Shown in pieces: positions 8,703 to 16,286 of a stretch of DNA of 60,695 bases; position 1 is the first letter of the stretch; every line of letters starts with the position of its first letter. The stretch lies in NCBI GenBank assembly GCA_021413845.1, contig JAIOPP010000124.1, positions 1 through 60,695 of the forward strand, read 5' to 3'. The position numbers were made by a program, and so were the translations under genes. Under the pieces are notes generated by a model. That model did no database searches, had not been told where the DNA came from, and saw only the letters and a list, made by a program, of their open reading frames with translations. This DNA is from Planctomycetia bacterium (GTDB taxonomy: Bacteria > Planctomycetota > Planctomycetia > Pirellulales > PNKZ01).

Positions 8703-9638
8703 ATGTCCGACCATTTCATTCGCGCCGATGGGGCTCATCGTTCGGATTCGTACGCGCAATCATCCGAGTCGGCAGCGCAGCACGAAGGTGCGCCGAGCGG
8801 CGAAGGCCCTGCGACGATCGAGCTGCTGAACTTGCAGACGGTCATGTCGGCTTGGCAAGACGCGACGAGCCGGCTCGAGCAGACGCACGCGGCGCTCCGT
8901 TCCGAAGTCTCGCGGCTCTCGCATGAGTTGGCCGTGAAAAATCGGGAGCTGGCCCGCAAGAATCGACTCGCCGATCTCGGCCAGATCGCTTCGCACGTCG
9001 CGCATGAAGTGCGAAACAACCTTGTGCCGGTCTCGCTCTATGCAGGCCTGCTCCGACGGCGCTTGAGCGACGATCCGGGGAGCGCCGAAGTGTTGGAAAA
9101 GATCCAAGCCGGACTCACCGCGCTCGATGCGATGGTCCACGATATGCTCAACTTCACGGCCGATAAAGAGCCGACGCTCGGCATCGTCGGCGTTCGGGCA
9201 TTGGTGGAAGAAGTCCTCGCGTCGCTCCGTCCGCAGTTCGCCGCGCAAGGGATCGCGCTACGGCTCGACGTCGCAACGTCGACCATCGTCGCGGCCGATC
9301 GCGAAGCGCTGCGGCGTGCGGTGCTCAATCTAGTGCTTAACGCTCTCGATGCCATGCCGCACGGCGGCGAGCTCGCCGTCACCGGGGTCGACTGCCGCAA
9401 CGGGGTCGAGTTGGAGATCGCCGATTCCGGGCCCGGCTTGAGCGACGAAGCACGTCGACGCGCCTTCGAGCCGTTCTTCACGACGAAGGCGAGCGGCATC
9501 GGCCTGGGCCTCGCGATCGTGTATCGACTGGTCGAATCGCACGGCGGCAACGTCACGGCCTGCAACTGTCCGGAAGGAGGCGCAGCGTTCACGATCCGTC
9601 TTCCGCGCCGCGCGCAGGCTCAGGAGGCCGCAGCATGA
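8703..9638 (+). CDS. Soluble NtrB/FleS-type sensor histidine kinase
   Basis: This kinase autophosphorylates and passes phosphate to the regulator encoded next. There is no membrane segment and no clear sensor domain: residues ~50-95 look like a coiled coil. The H-box HVAHEVRNN places the phosphorylated His near residue 101. The N-box (LNLVLNALDAMPHGG), G1 (DSGPGLS), F-box (FEPFFTTK) and G2 (GIGLGLAIV) complete the HATPase. This architecture is that of the flagellar kinases FlrB/FleS. The ATG at 8703 follows a GACGAGG sequence. Its stop overlaps the next start (ATGA), implying translational coupling. Confidence 0.92.
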   Translation: MSDHFIRADGAHRSDSYAQSSESAAQHEGAPSGEGPATIELLNLQTVMSAWQDATSRLEQTHAALRSEVSRLSHELAVKNRELARKNRLADLGQIASHVAHEVRNNLVPVSLYAGLLRRRLSDDPGSAEVLEKIQAGLTALDAMVHDMLNFTADKEPTLGIVGVRALVEEVLASLRPQFAAQGIALRLDVATSTIVAADREALRRAVLNLVLNALDAMPHGGELAVTGVDCRNGVELEIADSGPGLSDEARRRAFEPFFTTKASGIGLGLAIVYRLVESHGGNVTACNCPEGGAAFTIRLPRRAQAQEAAA

Positions 9639-11065
9639 ATCTTCGTAGCACCTTGAAAGTTCACGATGAGAAGTCGACAGCGCCAGGCCGAGTGCTCGTC
9701 GTCGACGACCATCAGCAAGCCCGCGAGTCGGTTGCGTTCACGCTTCGTCAGTCGGGCTATGCCGTGCAATGTTGCTCGAGCGCCGTCGAAGCGTTGAAGC
9801 GGCAAGAGCGCGAGCAGTTCGACGTCGTCGTCACCGATTTGAAGATGCCCGGCATGACCGGCTTGGAGTTTCTGGCGGAGTTGAAGCGTCGTAAGGCGCC
9901 GCTCGAAGTCATTCTCGTCACGGCCTATGCGACCGTCGCGACGGCCGTCGAAGCGATGCGCCAAGGAGCGTTCGACTTCTTGGAGAAGCCGTTCAACGTC
10001 GAGGCACTCGAAGACCTCGTCGGCCGCGCGATGCGGCATCGCACCGTGGCCGCTGCAGGGCTCGCGCTCGCAACCGTCGACGATGCCGCGGGGCCGGTCA
10101 TGATCGGATCGAGCCCGCAAATGCAAGCGCTCCGGATGCGTATCGCTCGGGCTGCGCCGACGAACGAAACCGTCTTAATCACCGGAGAAAGCGGCACCGG
10201 CAAGGAGCTCGTCGCAGGCACGGTGCATGCCTTGGGGAGTCGCGCGACGAAGCCGCTGGTGAGTTTGAATTGCCCAGCGCTTTCATCGCACTTGATGGAA
10301 AGCGAGCTCTTCGGCCATGAACGAGGCGCCTTTACCGGCGCCGAGACACGCAGATCGGGCCGTTTCGAAGCGGCGCACATGGGTTCCATTCTGCTCGACG
10401 AAATCACGGAGCTCGAGCTCCCGCTGCAAGCCAAGCTGCTCCGCGTATTGCAAGAGCGGCGGTTCGAGCGCGTCGGCTCCAGCGAAACGATCGACGTCGA
10501 TGTGCGTGTGCTGGCGACGACGAATCGCGATCTACGGCGCGAAACGGCCGAAGGTCGTTTTCGCGAAGATCTTTATTATCGTTTGGCGGTGATTCCGTTG
10601 CATGTCCCTGCGCTCCGCGAACGAGCGGGCGATGTGCCTGAGTTGCTCGATTATTTTCTCGGGCAAGCCGCTGGTCGGGCCGGTTGCGAACCTTGTACGT
10701 TGTCGCCCGGCGCGCGCGACATGCTGCTCGCGTATCGTTGGCCGGGAAACGTGCGCGAGTTGCAAAACTTGATGACGCGCGCCGTCGTGCTCAACGGCGG
10801 CAACTCGATCTCGGCCGATGAGCTGCGACCGTGGTTGATCGCCGGCGACGGTGCGGGCTCGTCGCACGACGCGGCCTCGCCGGCGCCGATCGGCTTGAGC
10901 CTACATGAAATGGAACGCCGGCTCATCGAAGCGACGCTCGAACGCTACGACGGCCATCGCGCGAAGACGGCCGAAGCGCTCGGCATCGGCCTGCGAACCT
11001 TGACGGCCAAGATCAAAGAATATGGTTACCCGTCCGGCGCGAAACGCTTAGCCGCTGCCGGCTGA
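9635..11065 (+). CDS. NtrC-family sigma-54 response regulator (FlrC/FleR-like)
   Basis: This activator of sigma-54 RNA polymerase has a receiver domain (residues ~17-130, phospho-acceptor Asp68 in VVTDLKMPG), an AAA+ domain with Walker A GESGTGKEL and the sigma-54 contact loop GAFTGA (231-236), then Walker B ILLDEI and arginine-finger region WPGNVRELQN. A Fis-type helix-turn-helix (AKTAEALGIGLRTLTAKI) forms the C-terminus. Together with the coupled kinase upstream it forms a two-component system. Its likely target is the sigma-54 promoter 270 bases downstream, in front of flgB. Confidence 0.95.
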   Translation: MNLRSTLKVHDEKSTAPGRVLVVDDHQQARESVAFTLRQSGYAVQCCSSAVEALKRQEREQFDVVVTDLKMPGMTGLEFLAELKRRKAPLEVILVTAYATVATAVEAMRQGAFDFLEKPFNVEALEDLVGRAMRHRTVAAAGLALATVDDAAGPVMIGSSPQMQALRMRIARAAPTNETVLITGESGTGKELVAGTVHALGSRATKPLVSLNCPALSSHLMESELFGHERGAFTGAETRRSGRFEAAHMGSILLDEITELELPLQAKLLRVLQERRFERVGSSETIDVDVRVLATTNRDLRRETAEGRFREDLYYRLAVIPLHVPALRERAGDVPELLDYFLGQAAGRAGCEPCTLSPGARDMLLAYRWPGNVRELQNLMTRAVVLNGGNSISADELRPWLIAGDGAGSSHDAASPAPIGLSLHEMERRLIEATLERYDGHRAKTAEALGIGLRTLTAKIKEYGYPSGAKRLAAAG

Positions 11066-11149
11066 TTAAGTCGCGAACACACCACTTCATTCGCATCGAA
11101 AGCAACGCTATGTCGACCACCGACGGACCCAGCAAATCGCCTCACTTTC

Positions 11150-11187
11150 GCGCAGATTCGGCGCACGGCAACGCGCCGAATCTGCGC
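11150..11187. repeat. 15-bp perfect inverted repeat, candidate enhancer
   Basis: GCGCAGATTCGGCGC and its exact complement GCGCCGAATCTGCGC are separated by 8 bases. It lies about 150-190 bases upstream of the sigma-54 promoter, the usual distance for an NtrC-type binding site. It has no T tract, so it is not a normal intrinsic terminator for the regulator gene, although it may still form an RNA hairpin. Confidence 0.6.
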
Positions 11188-11335
11188 GTTGCCGGCAGAG
11201 GCCCGACGTCAAGGTTTACCGCGGCGCTTGCCGGCAGCGGCGGCGCGAAGTCGCGTTCCGTCGCTGCAAACGGCATGCTGCGCAAGCGGTTAGGTGCCGG
11301 CAGAACGAAGATGCAACTAGTGATTGATCTACTGT

Positions 11336-11351
11336 CGGCACGTCGCTTGCT
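11336..11351 (+). promoter_or_regulatory. Sigma-54 promoter of the flagellar operon
   Basis: The sequence CGGCACG-TCGC-TTGCT matches the sigma-54 consensus TGGCACG-N4-TTGC(A/T) at all but the first base, with the required 10 bases between the GG and GC pairs. The predicted start of transcription is near 11362, leaving a ~25-base leader with GGAGG at 11372-11376 before the flgB ATG at 11387. Confidence 0.85.
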
Positions 11352-11386
11352 TTACAAGTCTTCCGAGAAACGGAGGTAGTCGAACG

Positions 11387-11794
11387 ATGCTCAACGAAAT
11401 GTTCGCGAATTCGCCGATTCCCGTGCTCGAGCAACTGGTGAACTTTTCCCAGTCGCGACACAAAGTCTTGGCTTCGAACATCGCCAACATCGACACGCCC
11501 GGCTACCGGACGCGCGATCTGTCGGTCGAGCAGTTTCAAAGCAAGTTGAAGGATGCGATTCACGTTCGAGACAACGACGCGAGCAGCTCGCTCATGGACT
11601 CCTCGATCCATGTCGACCCGTTCGACAAAGTCCGCGAAGGGATGAACAACATTCTCTATCACGACAAAAGCAACGTCGGGATCGAGCAGCAAGTGGCCGA
11701 GATCACGAAGAACCATATGCAACACAACCTAGCGCTGACGATCATCAACAGCCAGTTCCGACTCTTGCAAACCGCAGTCTCCGAACGCGCATAA
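11387..11794 (+). CDS. flgB: Flagellar proximal rod protein FlgB
   Basis: FlgB forms the rod just above the MS ring. The 135-residue length is normal. The N-terminus carries the rod/hook family signature HKVLASNIANIDTPGYRTRD, and the C-terminal helix (LTIINSQFRLLQTAV) is the coiled-coil packing helix of axial proteins. The start has a strong GGAGG sequence and lies 36 bases after the sigma-54 promoter, so it is the first gene of the long flagellar operon. The order flgB-flgC-fliE is the standard early rod block. Confidence 0.96.
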   Translation: MLNEMFANSPIPVLEQLVNFSQSRHKVLASNIANIDTPGYRTRDLSVEQFQSKLKDAIHVRDNDASSSLMDSSIHVDPFDKVREGMNNILYHDKSNVGIEQQVAEITKNHMQHNLALTIINSQFRLLQTAVSERA

Positions 11795-11804
11795 GAATTT
11801 ACTG

Positions 11805-11832
11805 ACCCCTGATCCCTGACCTCCGACCCCTG
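11805..11832 (+). repeat. Degenerate heptamer array between flgB and flgC
   Basis: Four consecutive 7-base units (ACCCCTG, ATCCCTG, ACCTCCG, ACCCCTG) end 8 bases before the flgC ATG and occupy the position where a Shine-Dalgarno sequence would be. Confidence 0.85.
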
Positions 11833-11840
11833 CCAAACCT

Positions 11841-12263
11841 ATGTTCTCCTCACTCGATGTCAGCACCAGCGCTCTTGTCGCTCAGCGGATGCGGCTCAAT
11901 GCCGTGTCGAGCAACATCGCGAATATGTCGACCACGCGCAACGAGGCCGGCGAGTCGAAGCCGTACGATGCCCGGTTCGTCGTCTTTCAGACGGCGCCCG
12001 AGATCGGCAAGTCGGAAGGAGCGGCAGGCGTACGCGTGTCGGAGATCGGCACGGAAGAACAAGAGCCGATCTGGAAGTATCAGCCCGGCCATCAAGACGC
12101 CGTGAAAGAAGGGCCGCGCGAAGGTTGGGTCGCCTATCCGCGCATCAGCCTCATGACCGAATTCACCGACGCCATCGAAACCACGCGGGCCTACGAAGCG
12201 AACGTCGGCGTGATCGAAGTGACGAAAGACATGACGCAGCAGACGCTGAGAATCCTGGCCTAA
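11841..12263 (+). CDS. flgC: Flagellar proximal rod protein FlgC
   Basis: FlgC is the second rod subunit and is exported by the flagellar type III apparatus. It is 140 residues long, as is usual. The N-terminal motif SSLDVSTSALVAQRMRLNAVSSNIANMSTT is the axial protein signature, and the C-terminal helix with MTEFTDAIETTRAYEANV is the conserved FlgC end. No Shine-Dalgarno sequence is seen because a C-rich heptamer array directly precedes the start; translation may rely on read-through from flgB or on a leader-independent mode. Confidence 0.96.
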   Translation: MFSSLDVSTSALVAQRMRLNAVSSNIANMSTTRNEAGESKPYDARFVVFQTAPEIGKSEGAAGVRVSEIGTEEQEPIWKYQPGHQDAVKEGPREGWVAYPRISLMTEFTDAIETTRAYEANVGVIEVTKDMTQQTLRILA

Positions 12264-12317
12264 CGAAATTCGCAGAGTTCGACGGATCGCAAGCTTCCTT
12301 TTTGATTCGAGACGCAC

Positions 12318-12623
12318 ATGGCTCTTCCCATCACCGGCCTCGCGAGCACGATTCCCGCGATTCCGTTGCCGCCGTCTATCGGCAAGAGCGAGGGAGCGGC
12401 AGGAGGATCGTTTCAAAATTTTCTCGCCGACTCGTTGAAGCAAGTCAACTCGATGCAAGCGGAAGCGAATCAAGCGGTCGAGTCGATGGCGACGGGTGGC
12501 GAAGTGAATCCGGCCGAAGTGCTCACCGCGGTGCAGAAGGCCGACCTCGCGTTTCGTCTGACGATGCAGATTCGCAACAAGCTCGTCGCGGCTTATCAAG
12601 AAATACAAAACATTCGGATCTAA
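12318..12623 (+). CDS. fliE: Flagellar hook-basal body protein FliE
   Basis: FliE joins the MS ring to the rod and is the first protein exported. The 101-residue length is normal. The C-terminal conserved block is present: FLADSLKQVNSMQAEANQAVESMATGGEVNPAEVLTAVQKADLAFRLTMQIRNKLVAAYQEI in outline, here named by its ends FLADSL and AYQEI (residues ~35-97). It lies in the standard order flgB-flgC-fliE-fliF. Confidence 0.95.
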   Translation: MALPITGLASTIPAIPLPPSIGKSEGAAGGSFQNFLADSLKQVNSMQAEANQAVESMATGGEVNPAEVLTAVQKADLAFRLTMQIRNKLVAAYQEIQNIRI

Positions 12624-12704
12624 CCACCTCGATTCGACACCGATCGGGCCCGCGCATGATGCGCTAGGCCGGCAGACTGCAACGGATCACGGAGCGTTCC
12701 ACGG

Positions 12705-14414
12705 ATGGACTTCCTCAATAAGCTTTTCGCGCAACTGAACGACTTGTTCAAGTCGATGAGTCCCGGCGCTCGGATGACGGCGGGCTTGTTGCTCGTGGCG
12801 GTCGTCGTGAGCCTCGGCTACTTGTTCAACGCGCAAGGCGCTGGTGCCGACACGTTTCTGTTGAACGGCCAATCTTTCTCGGCCGACGAGCTCTCGGCCA
12901 TGGAAGCGGCCTTCGGCAAAGCGGGACTTTCCGATTACTCGGTCGACGGTTCGCGAGTGCGCATCGTGAAGTCGCGCCAGGCCGCGTTCTTGGGTGCTTT
13001 GGCCGATGGCGGCGCGCTCCCTGCGCACTTCGGCGACCATCTCAACTCGGCGGCCAATTCGCCGGGGCCGTTTACCAGCCGGGCTCAGCAAGAAGAAATG
13101 ATGAAGGTCGCGAAGCAGAAGGAGCTCGCGATGGTGATCCGTTCGATGAGCGGAGTCGAAAACGCGGTCGTCCATTACGACATTCAAAAACGAAGCGGCG
13201 GCCTGAGCAACAACCAGATCGTCACCGCTTCGGTGAGCGTAAAGCCGCGCGGCAATCTGCAGCTCGAAGAGCACCGCGTGCCGATGATCCGCTCGCTCGT
13301 CGCCGCGGCCATCGCCGGGCTTTCGCCGGGGAACGTCACCGTCGTCGACATCAACGGTCGCGCCTATTCGGGCTCCGGAACCAACGGCGGCGGAGGGGCG
13401 ATGGACGATCCGTACCTGAGCATGACGCGAGCCTACAAAGACATGATCGAAACCGGCATTCGCGATGCCTTGGCTTACGTGCCGGGCATTACTGCGACGG
13501 CGAACGTCGAGCTCGACCGCGAGATGGTGAAGAAGATCGTCGATACGAAGGTCGATCCGAAGACGATTCCGATCAGCCTCAAGACACAAGAGAACTCGCT
13601 GACGTCGAACTCCTCGACCGGAGCCGGCGGCCGAACCGGTTTGCAAGCGCAACAACCGAACCAACCCGCTTCGTTGCCCAACGGCGGCGGAGGAGGCTCG
13701 CAGACCGAAGACACACGCTCGACCAACGAGCAGATGAACGCCGCGTCGCACTCCAACTCCACGATCGAAATGGCGGGCCTGACGCCGAAGCGGGTTGCCG
13801 TGGCGATCGGAGTGCCGAGCGACTACTTCGAGAAAGTGTGGCAAGTACAAAACCCGCCGGCCGACGGAGCGGAAAAGAAGAAGCCCGACGCCGCGGCGCT
13901 CGCCACGGTCGAGGCTTCGGAAACGAAACGAATCAAAGAACATGTGATGCAGTTGATCCCGAAGCCGTTCGATCCGGCGCAACCGATCGACATGGCGACG
14001 CTCGTCACCGTCACGGCGTTCTCGCGCGTGGCACCGCCGGAGCTCATCGGGCCGAGCATCGTCGATCGGGGGCTCGACTGGTTCGCGCAGTCGTGGAGCA
14101 CGCTCGGCATGATCGGGCTCGGGCTGTTCAGCTTGATGATGTTGAAGTCGTTCGTCGGTTCGGTAGTGCCGGCGAATCCGGCACCGGAAATCCAAGCGAC
14201 GACGATCTCCAGCGAAGAAGACGATGAGCCGGCAGCGAAGGGATCGATAGCAGCTTCGGGCGAAAAAGATGCGAACGGCAAGTCGAAGCAGCGGACGTTG
14301 CAGCGTCGGCTCGGCACCGGCATGTCGCTGCGCGAAGAGTTGATCGACATGGTGCGCGAAGATCCCGAAGCGGCCGCGAACGTGTTGCGTAGCTGGATCG
14401 GCAACGCGACGTAG
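12705..14414 (+). CDS. fliF: Flagellar MS-ring protein FliF
   Basis: FliF builds the MS ring in the inner membrane and carries the C ring on its cytoplasmic tail. There is an N-terminal membrane segment (about residues 22-42), two YscJ/FliF ring-building domains (about 45-240), a Gly/Ser/Gln-rich periplasmic loop with many Asn and Pro (290-360), and a second membrane segment near 470-490 (MIGLGLFSLMMLKSF). The cytoplasmic tail ends in LREELIDMVREDPEAAANVL..WIG, the FliG-binding motif. At 569 residues it is full length. GGAG precedes the start. Confidence 0.95.
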   Translation: MDFLNKLFAQLNDLFKSMSPGARMTAGLLLVAVVVSLGYLFNAQGAGADTFLLNGQSFSADELSAMEAAFGKAGLSDYSVDGSRVRIVKSRQAAFLGALADGGALPAHFGDHLNSAANSPGPFTSRAQQEEMMKVAKQKELAMVIRSMSGVENAVVHYDIQKRSGGLSNNQIVTASVSVKPRGNLQLEEHRVPMIRSLVAAAIAGLSPGNVTVVDINGRAYSGSGTNGGGGAMDDPYLSMTRAYKDMIETGIRDALAYVPGITATANVELDREMVKKIVDTKVDPKTIPISLKTQENSLTSNSSTGAGGRTGLQAQQPNQPASLPNGGGGGSQTEDTRSTNEQMNAASHSNSTIEMAGLTPKRVAVAIGVPSDYFEKVWQVQNPPADGAEKKKPDAAALATVEASETKRIKEHVMQLIPKPFDPAQPIDMATLVTVTAFSRVAPPELIGPSIVDRGLDWFAQSWSTLGMIGLGLFSLMMLKSFVGSVVPANPAPEIQATTISSEEDDEPAAKGSIAASGEKDANGKSKQRTLQRRLGTGMSLREELIDMVREDPEAAANVLRSWIGNAT

Positions 14415-14470
14415 TAAAGCCGTGAAGCGGATCAACGAGTCGGGCACTTAATCAAAGATCGGAACATACG

Positions 14471-15463
14471 ATGGCGGGAAGCGACGAACAACTTCGCAAG
14501 GCGGCCGTGCTCGTCGCGGCACTCGATGCCGATTCGGCCGACGCGCTGCTCGATCGGATGTCGCCCATTCAGGCAGGGCTGATCCGCCGGATGCTCGTCG
14601 AGATCATCGACGTCGATCCGCGCGAACAAGAAATTTTGATGGCGGAGTTCGTCGGACGTCCGACCGGCCCGGCTGCCGAAGCCGGCGTGTCGCTCGAACT
14701 TTCGAGCCTAGCCGGCGAGTTGCCTGTCGCTACGGAACGTGCGCAGCCGGCGTTTCGCTTTTTGCAGGAAGCTCCGGACGAAGACTTACGGGAGTTGCTC
14801 AAAGGGGAACGGCCGCAAACCGTGGCCGTCGTCGTTTCGCATCTGCCGTCGCAACGCGCGGCCGAAGTGCTCGCGACGTTGCCCGATGCGCTGCAGGCCG
14901 ACGTGATGCGGCGCTTGGCGCGATTGGACGAAACGGATGTCGAGGTGTTGGCCGATGTCGAGAAGGCGCTCGAGCGCCGGTTTCGTCGTCGCTTGCAGCC
15001 CGACGCCGGACGCTTGGCCGGAGTCGGCGCGGTGAAGGGGATCCTCGACGACGCTTCGCCCGACCAGCGCCGCAACTTGCTCTCGAACATTGCTCGACAA
15101 GACCCGAGCTTGGCGTCGCGGCTGACGCGGTCGACCGTGACGTTCGCCGCTCTCGCGACCTTGACCGATGCCGCTTTGCGCACGCTCTGCGAAACGGCCG
15201 ACCACGAAGCGCTCGTCGTGGCGCTAGCCGGCGGCGAGTTGGACTTCACGCGCAGGATCGCCGGCGTGTTGCCGCGCATGCGGGCCGCGAAGTTGCAAGC
15301 TGACATCGATTCGCTGGGCCCGACGCGACTGAGCGACGTCGAGCTCGCGCAGGACGAGATCGTGCATACGGCGCGGTTTTTGGAAAACTCCGGTCGGCTC
15401 GCTTGGCTCGATGGCGCAGCGCTGAACGAACTCGCACAGCGCACCTCCGCTCAAGCCGCCTAA
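14471..15463 (+). CDS. fliG: Flagellar motor switch protein FliG
   Basis: FliG couples the MS ring to the rest of the switch and meets the stator to make torque. The N-terminal FliF-binding domain begins LRKAAVLVAALDAD, the middle domain contains ERPQTVAVVVSHLPSQRAAEVL and the C-terminal domain ends in LGPTRLSDVELAQDEIVHTARFLENSG, all family hallmarks; 330 residues is normal. Odd point: the stretch around residues 220-245 that usually carries a charged E-D-L...D-D-R cluster reads A-A-L...T-D-A, so several torque-helix charges seem lost. MotA in the same operon keeps its matching charged pair. Confidence 0.93.
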   Translation: MAGSDEQLRKAAVLVAALDADSADALLDRMSPIQAGLIRRMLVEIIDVDPREQEILMAEFVGRPTGPAAEAGVSLELSSLAGELPVATERAQPAFRFLQEAPDEDLRELLKGERPQTVAVVVSHLPSQRAAEVLATLPDALQADVMRRLARLDETDVEVLADVEKALERRFRRRLQPDAGRLAGVGAVKGILDDASPDQRRNLLSNIARQDPSLASRLTRSTVTFAALATLTDAALRTLCETADHEALVVALAGGELDFTRRIAGVLPRMRAAKLQADIDSLGPTRLSDVELAQDEIVHTARFLENSGRLAWLDGAALNELAQRTSAQAA

Positions 15464-15499
15464 CTCCTTTCGCGAACCATTACGGAAACGATTCACGAC

Positions 15500-16156
15500 A
15501 TGGCCTCGATCATCAAAGCCGGCGAAATGAGCTCCCTCGCGGGGAGCAACTCGGCGTTCAACTTCGACGACATGGCGCAACATGCCGACGCCTATGTGCG
15601 GCAAGTGCGCGAGCAGGCCGGAAAGATCGTCGCGGATGCGCGGAAGCAGGCCGACCAGATTCGTCAACAGGCCGAGATCGATGGGCTGAAAGCGGCACGG
15701 CAGAAGATGCAGGCGCAAGTCGAAGCGGAAACAGCCAAACGGATGGAAGCGATTTTGCCGGCCGTGCGGAGCGTCGTCGAAGAAACGCTGACGGCGAAAG
15801 AAGCCTGGCTCGCGAAATGGGAACGGGACGGAGTTCATCTCGCGACCCGCATCGCCGAGCGCATCTTGCGGCGCGAACTAGCCCAGCGACCGGAACTGCC
15901 GCTCACGCTGGTGCGCGAGTCGCTCGAACTGTCGGCGGCCGGCGAAGGGGTGCGGATCTCTATGAACCCGACCGATCTCGCGGCGTTCGGCCTGCAGATC
16001 GAAGCGCTGCTGCGCGAGATGAAACGGTCGGGCGAAGCCGAAGTGGTCGAAGACGAAGCGATCGCTCGCGGTGGCTGCCGCGTCGAAACGAAGCACGGCA
16101 TGATCGACCAACGAATCGAAACCCAATTGCAAAGAATCGAAGAAGAACTGACCTGA
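15500..16156 (+). CDS. fliH: Flagellar assembly protein FliH
   Basis: FliH binds and restrains the export ATPase FliI and ties it to the switch. The 218-residue sequence has a long Ala/Gln/Lys-rich coiled coil (about residues 30-90, VREQAGKIVADARKQADQI) with a glycine-poor amphipathic pattern. It ends in a domain with HLATRIAERILRREL, as in the FliH/HrpE/V-ATPase subunit E family. Position between fliG and fliI confirms the call. Confidence 0.9.
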   Translation: MASIIKAGEMSSLAGSNSAFNFDDMAQHADAYVRQVREQAGKIVADARKQADQIRQQAEIDGLKAARQKMQAQVEAETAKRMEAILPAVRSVVEETLTAKEAWLAKWERDGVHLATRIAERILRRELAQRPELPLTLVRESLELSAAGEGVRISMNPTDLAAFGLQIEALLREMKRSGEAEVVEDEAIARGGCRVETKHGMIDQRIETQLQRIEEELT

Positions 16157-16160
16157 GTGA

Positions 16161-16246
16161 AGTGATAAATGCTAAGTGATAAATGCTAAGTGACGGACAT
16201 GAAGCTCGATCCAACTCCGGACATTTATCATTTATCACTTAGCATT
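16161..16246. repeat. Heptamer-built inverted repeat between fliH and fliI
   Basis: The 14-bp unit AGTGATAAATGCTA is repeated twice (16161-16188). An 18-bp stretch of it (16168-16185) is the exact complement of 16229-16246, so the transcript could form an 18-bp hairpin. The right arm is also built of 7-base units (CATTTAT, CATTTAT, CACTTAG). It is AT-rich, unlike its surroundings, and lies inside the operon. Confidence 0.85.
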
Positions 16247-16251
16247 CTCCG

Positions 16252-16279
16252 ACCCCTGACCTCCGACCCCTGACCCCTT
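16252..16279 (+). repeat. Degenerate heptamer array before fliI
   Basis: Four 7-base units (ACCCCTG, ACCTCCG, ACCCCTG, ACCCCTT) end 7 bases before the fliI start codon and replace the ribosome binding site region, as at pssA and flgC. Confidence 0.85.
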
Positions 16280-16286
16280 CCGCTCC

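Larger units (their letters stand above)
11066..11386 (+). promoter_or_regulatory. Flagellar operon control region
   Basis: This gap between the sigma-54 activator and flgB holds a sigma-54 promoter (11336-11351), a perfect 15-bp inverted repeat (11150-11187) and three copies of T/G-TGCCGGCAG at 11189, 11228 and 11294. The layout, with upstream sites 40-190 bases from a -24/-12 promoter, suits an enhancer-dependent promoter controlled by the regulator encoded just upstream. Which of the repeats is the activator site is unknown. Confidence 0.7.

Noticed and set aside
11110-11379. An 89-residue open frame between the sigma-54 regulator and flgB
   Set aside because: It runs through the dyad, the repeats and the sigma-54 promoter, and ends at the flgB ribosome binding site. 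Its composition is not protein-like.
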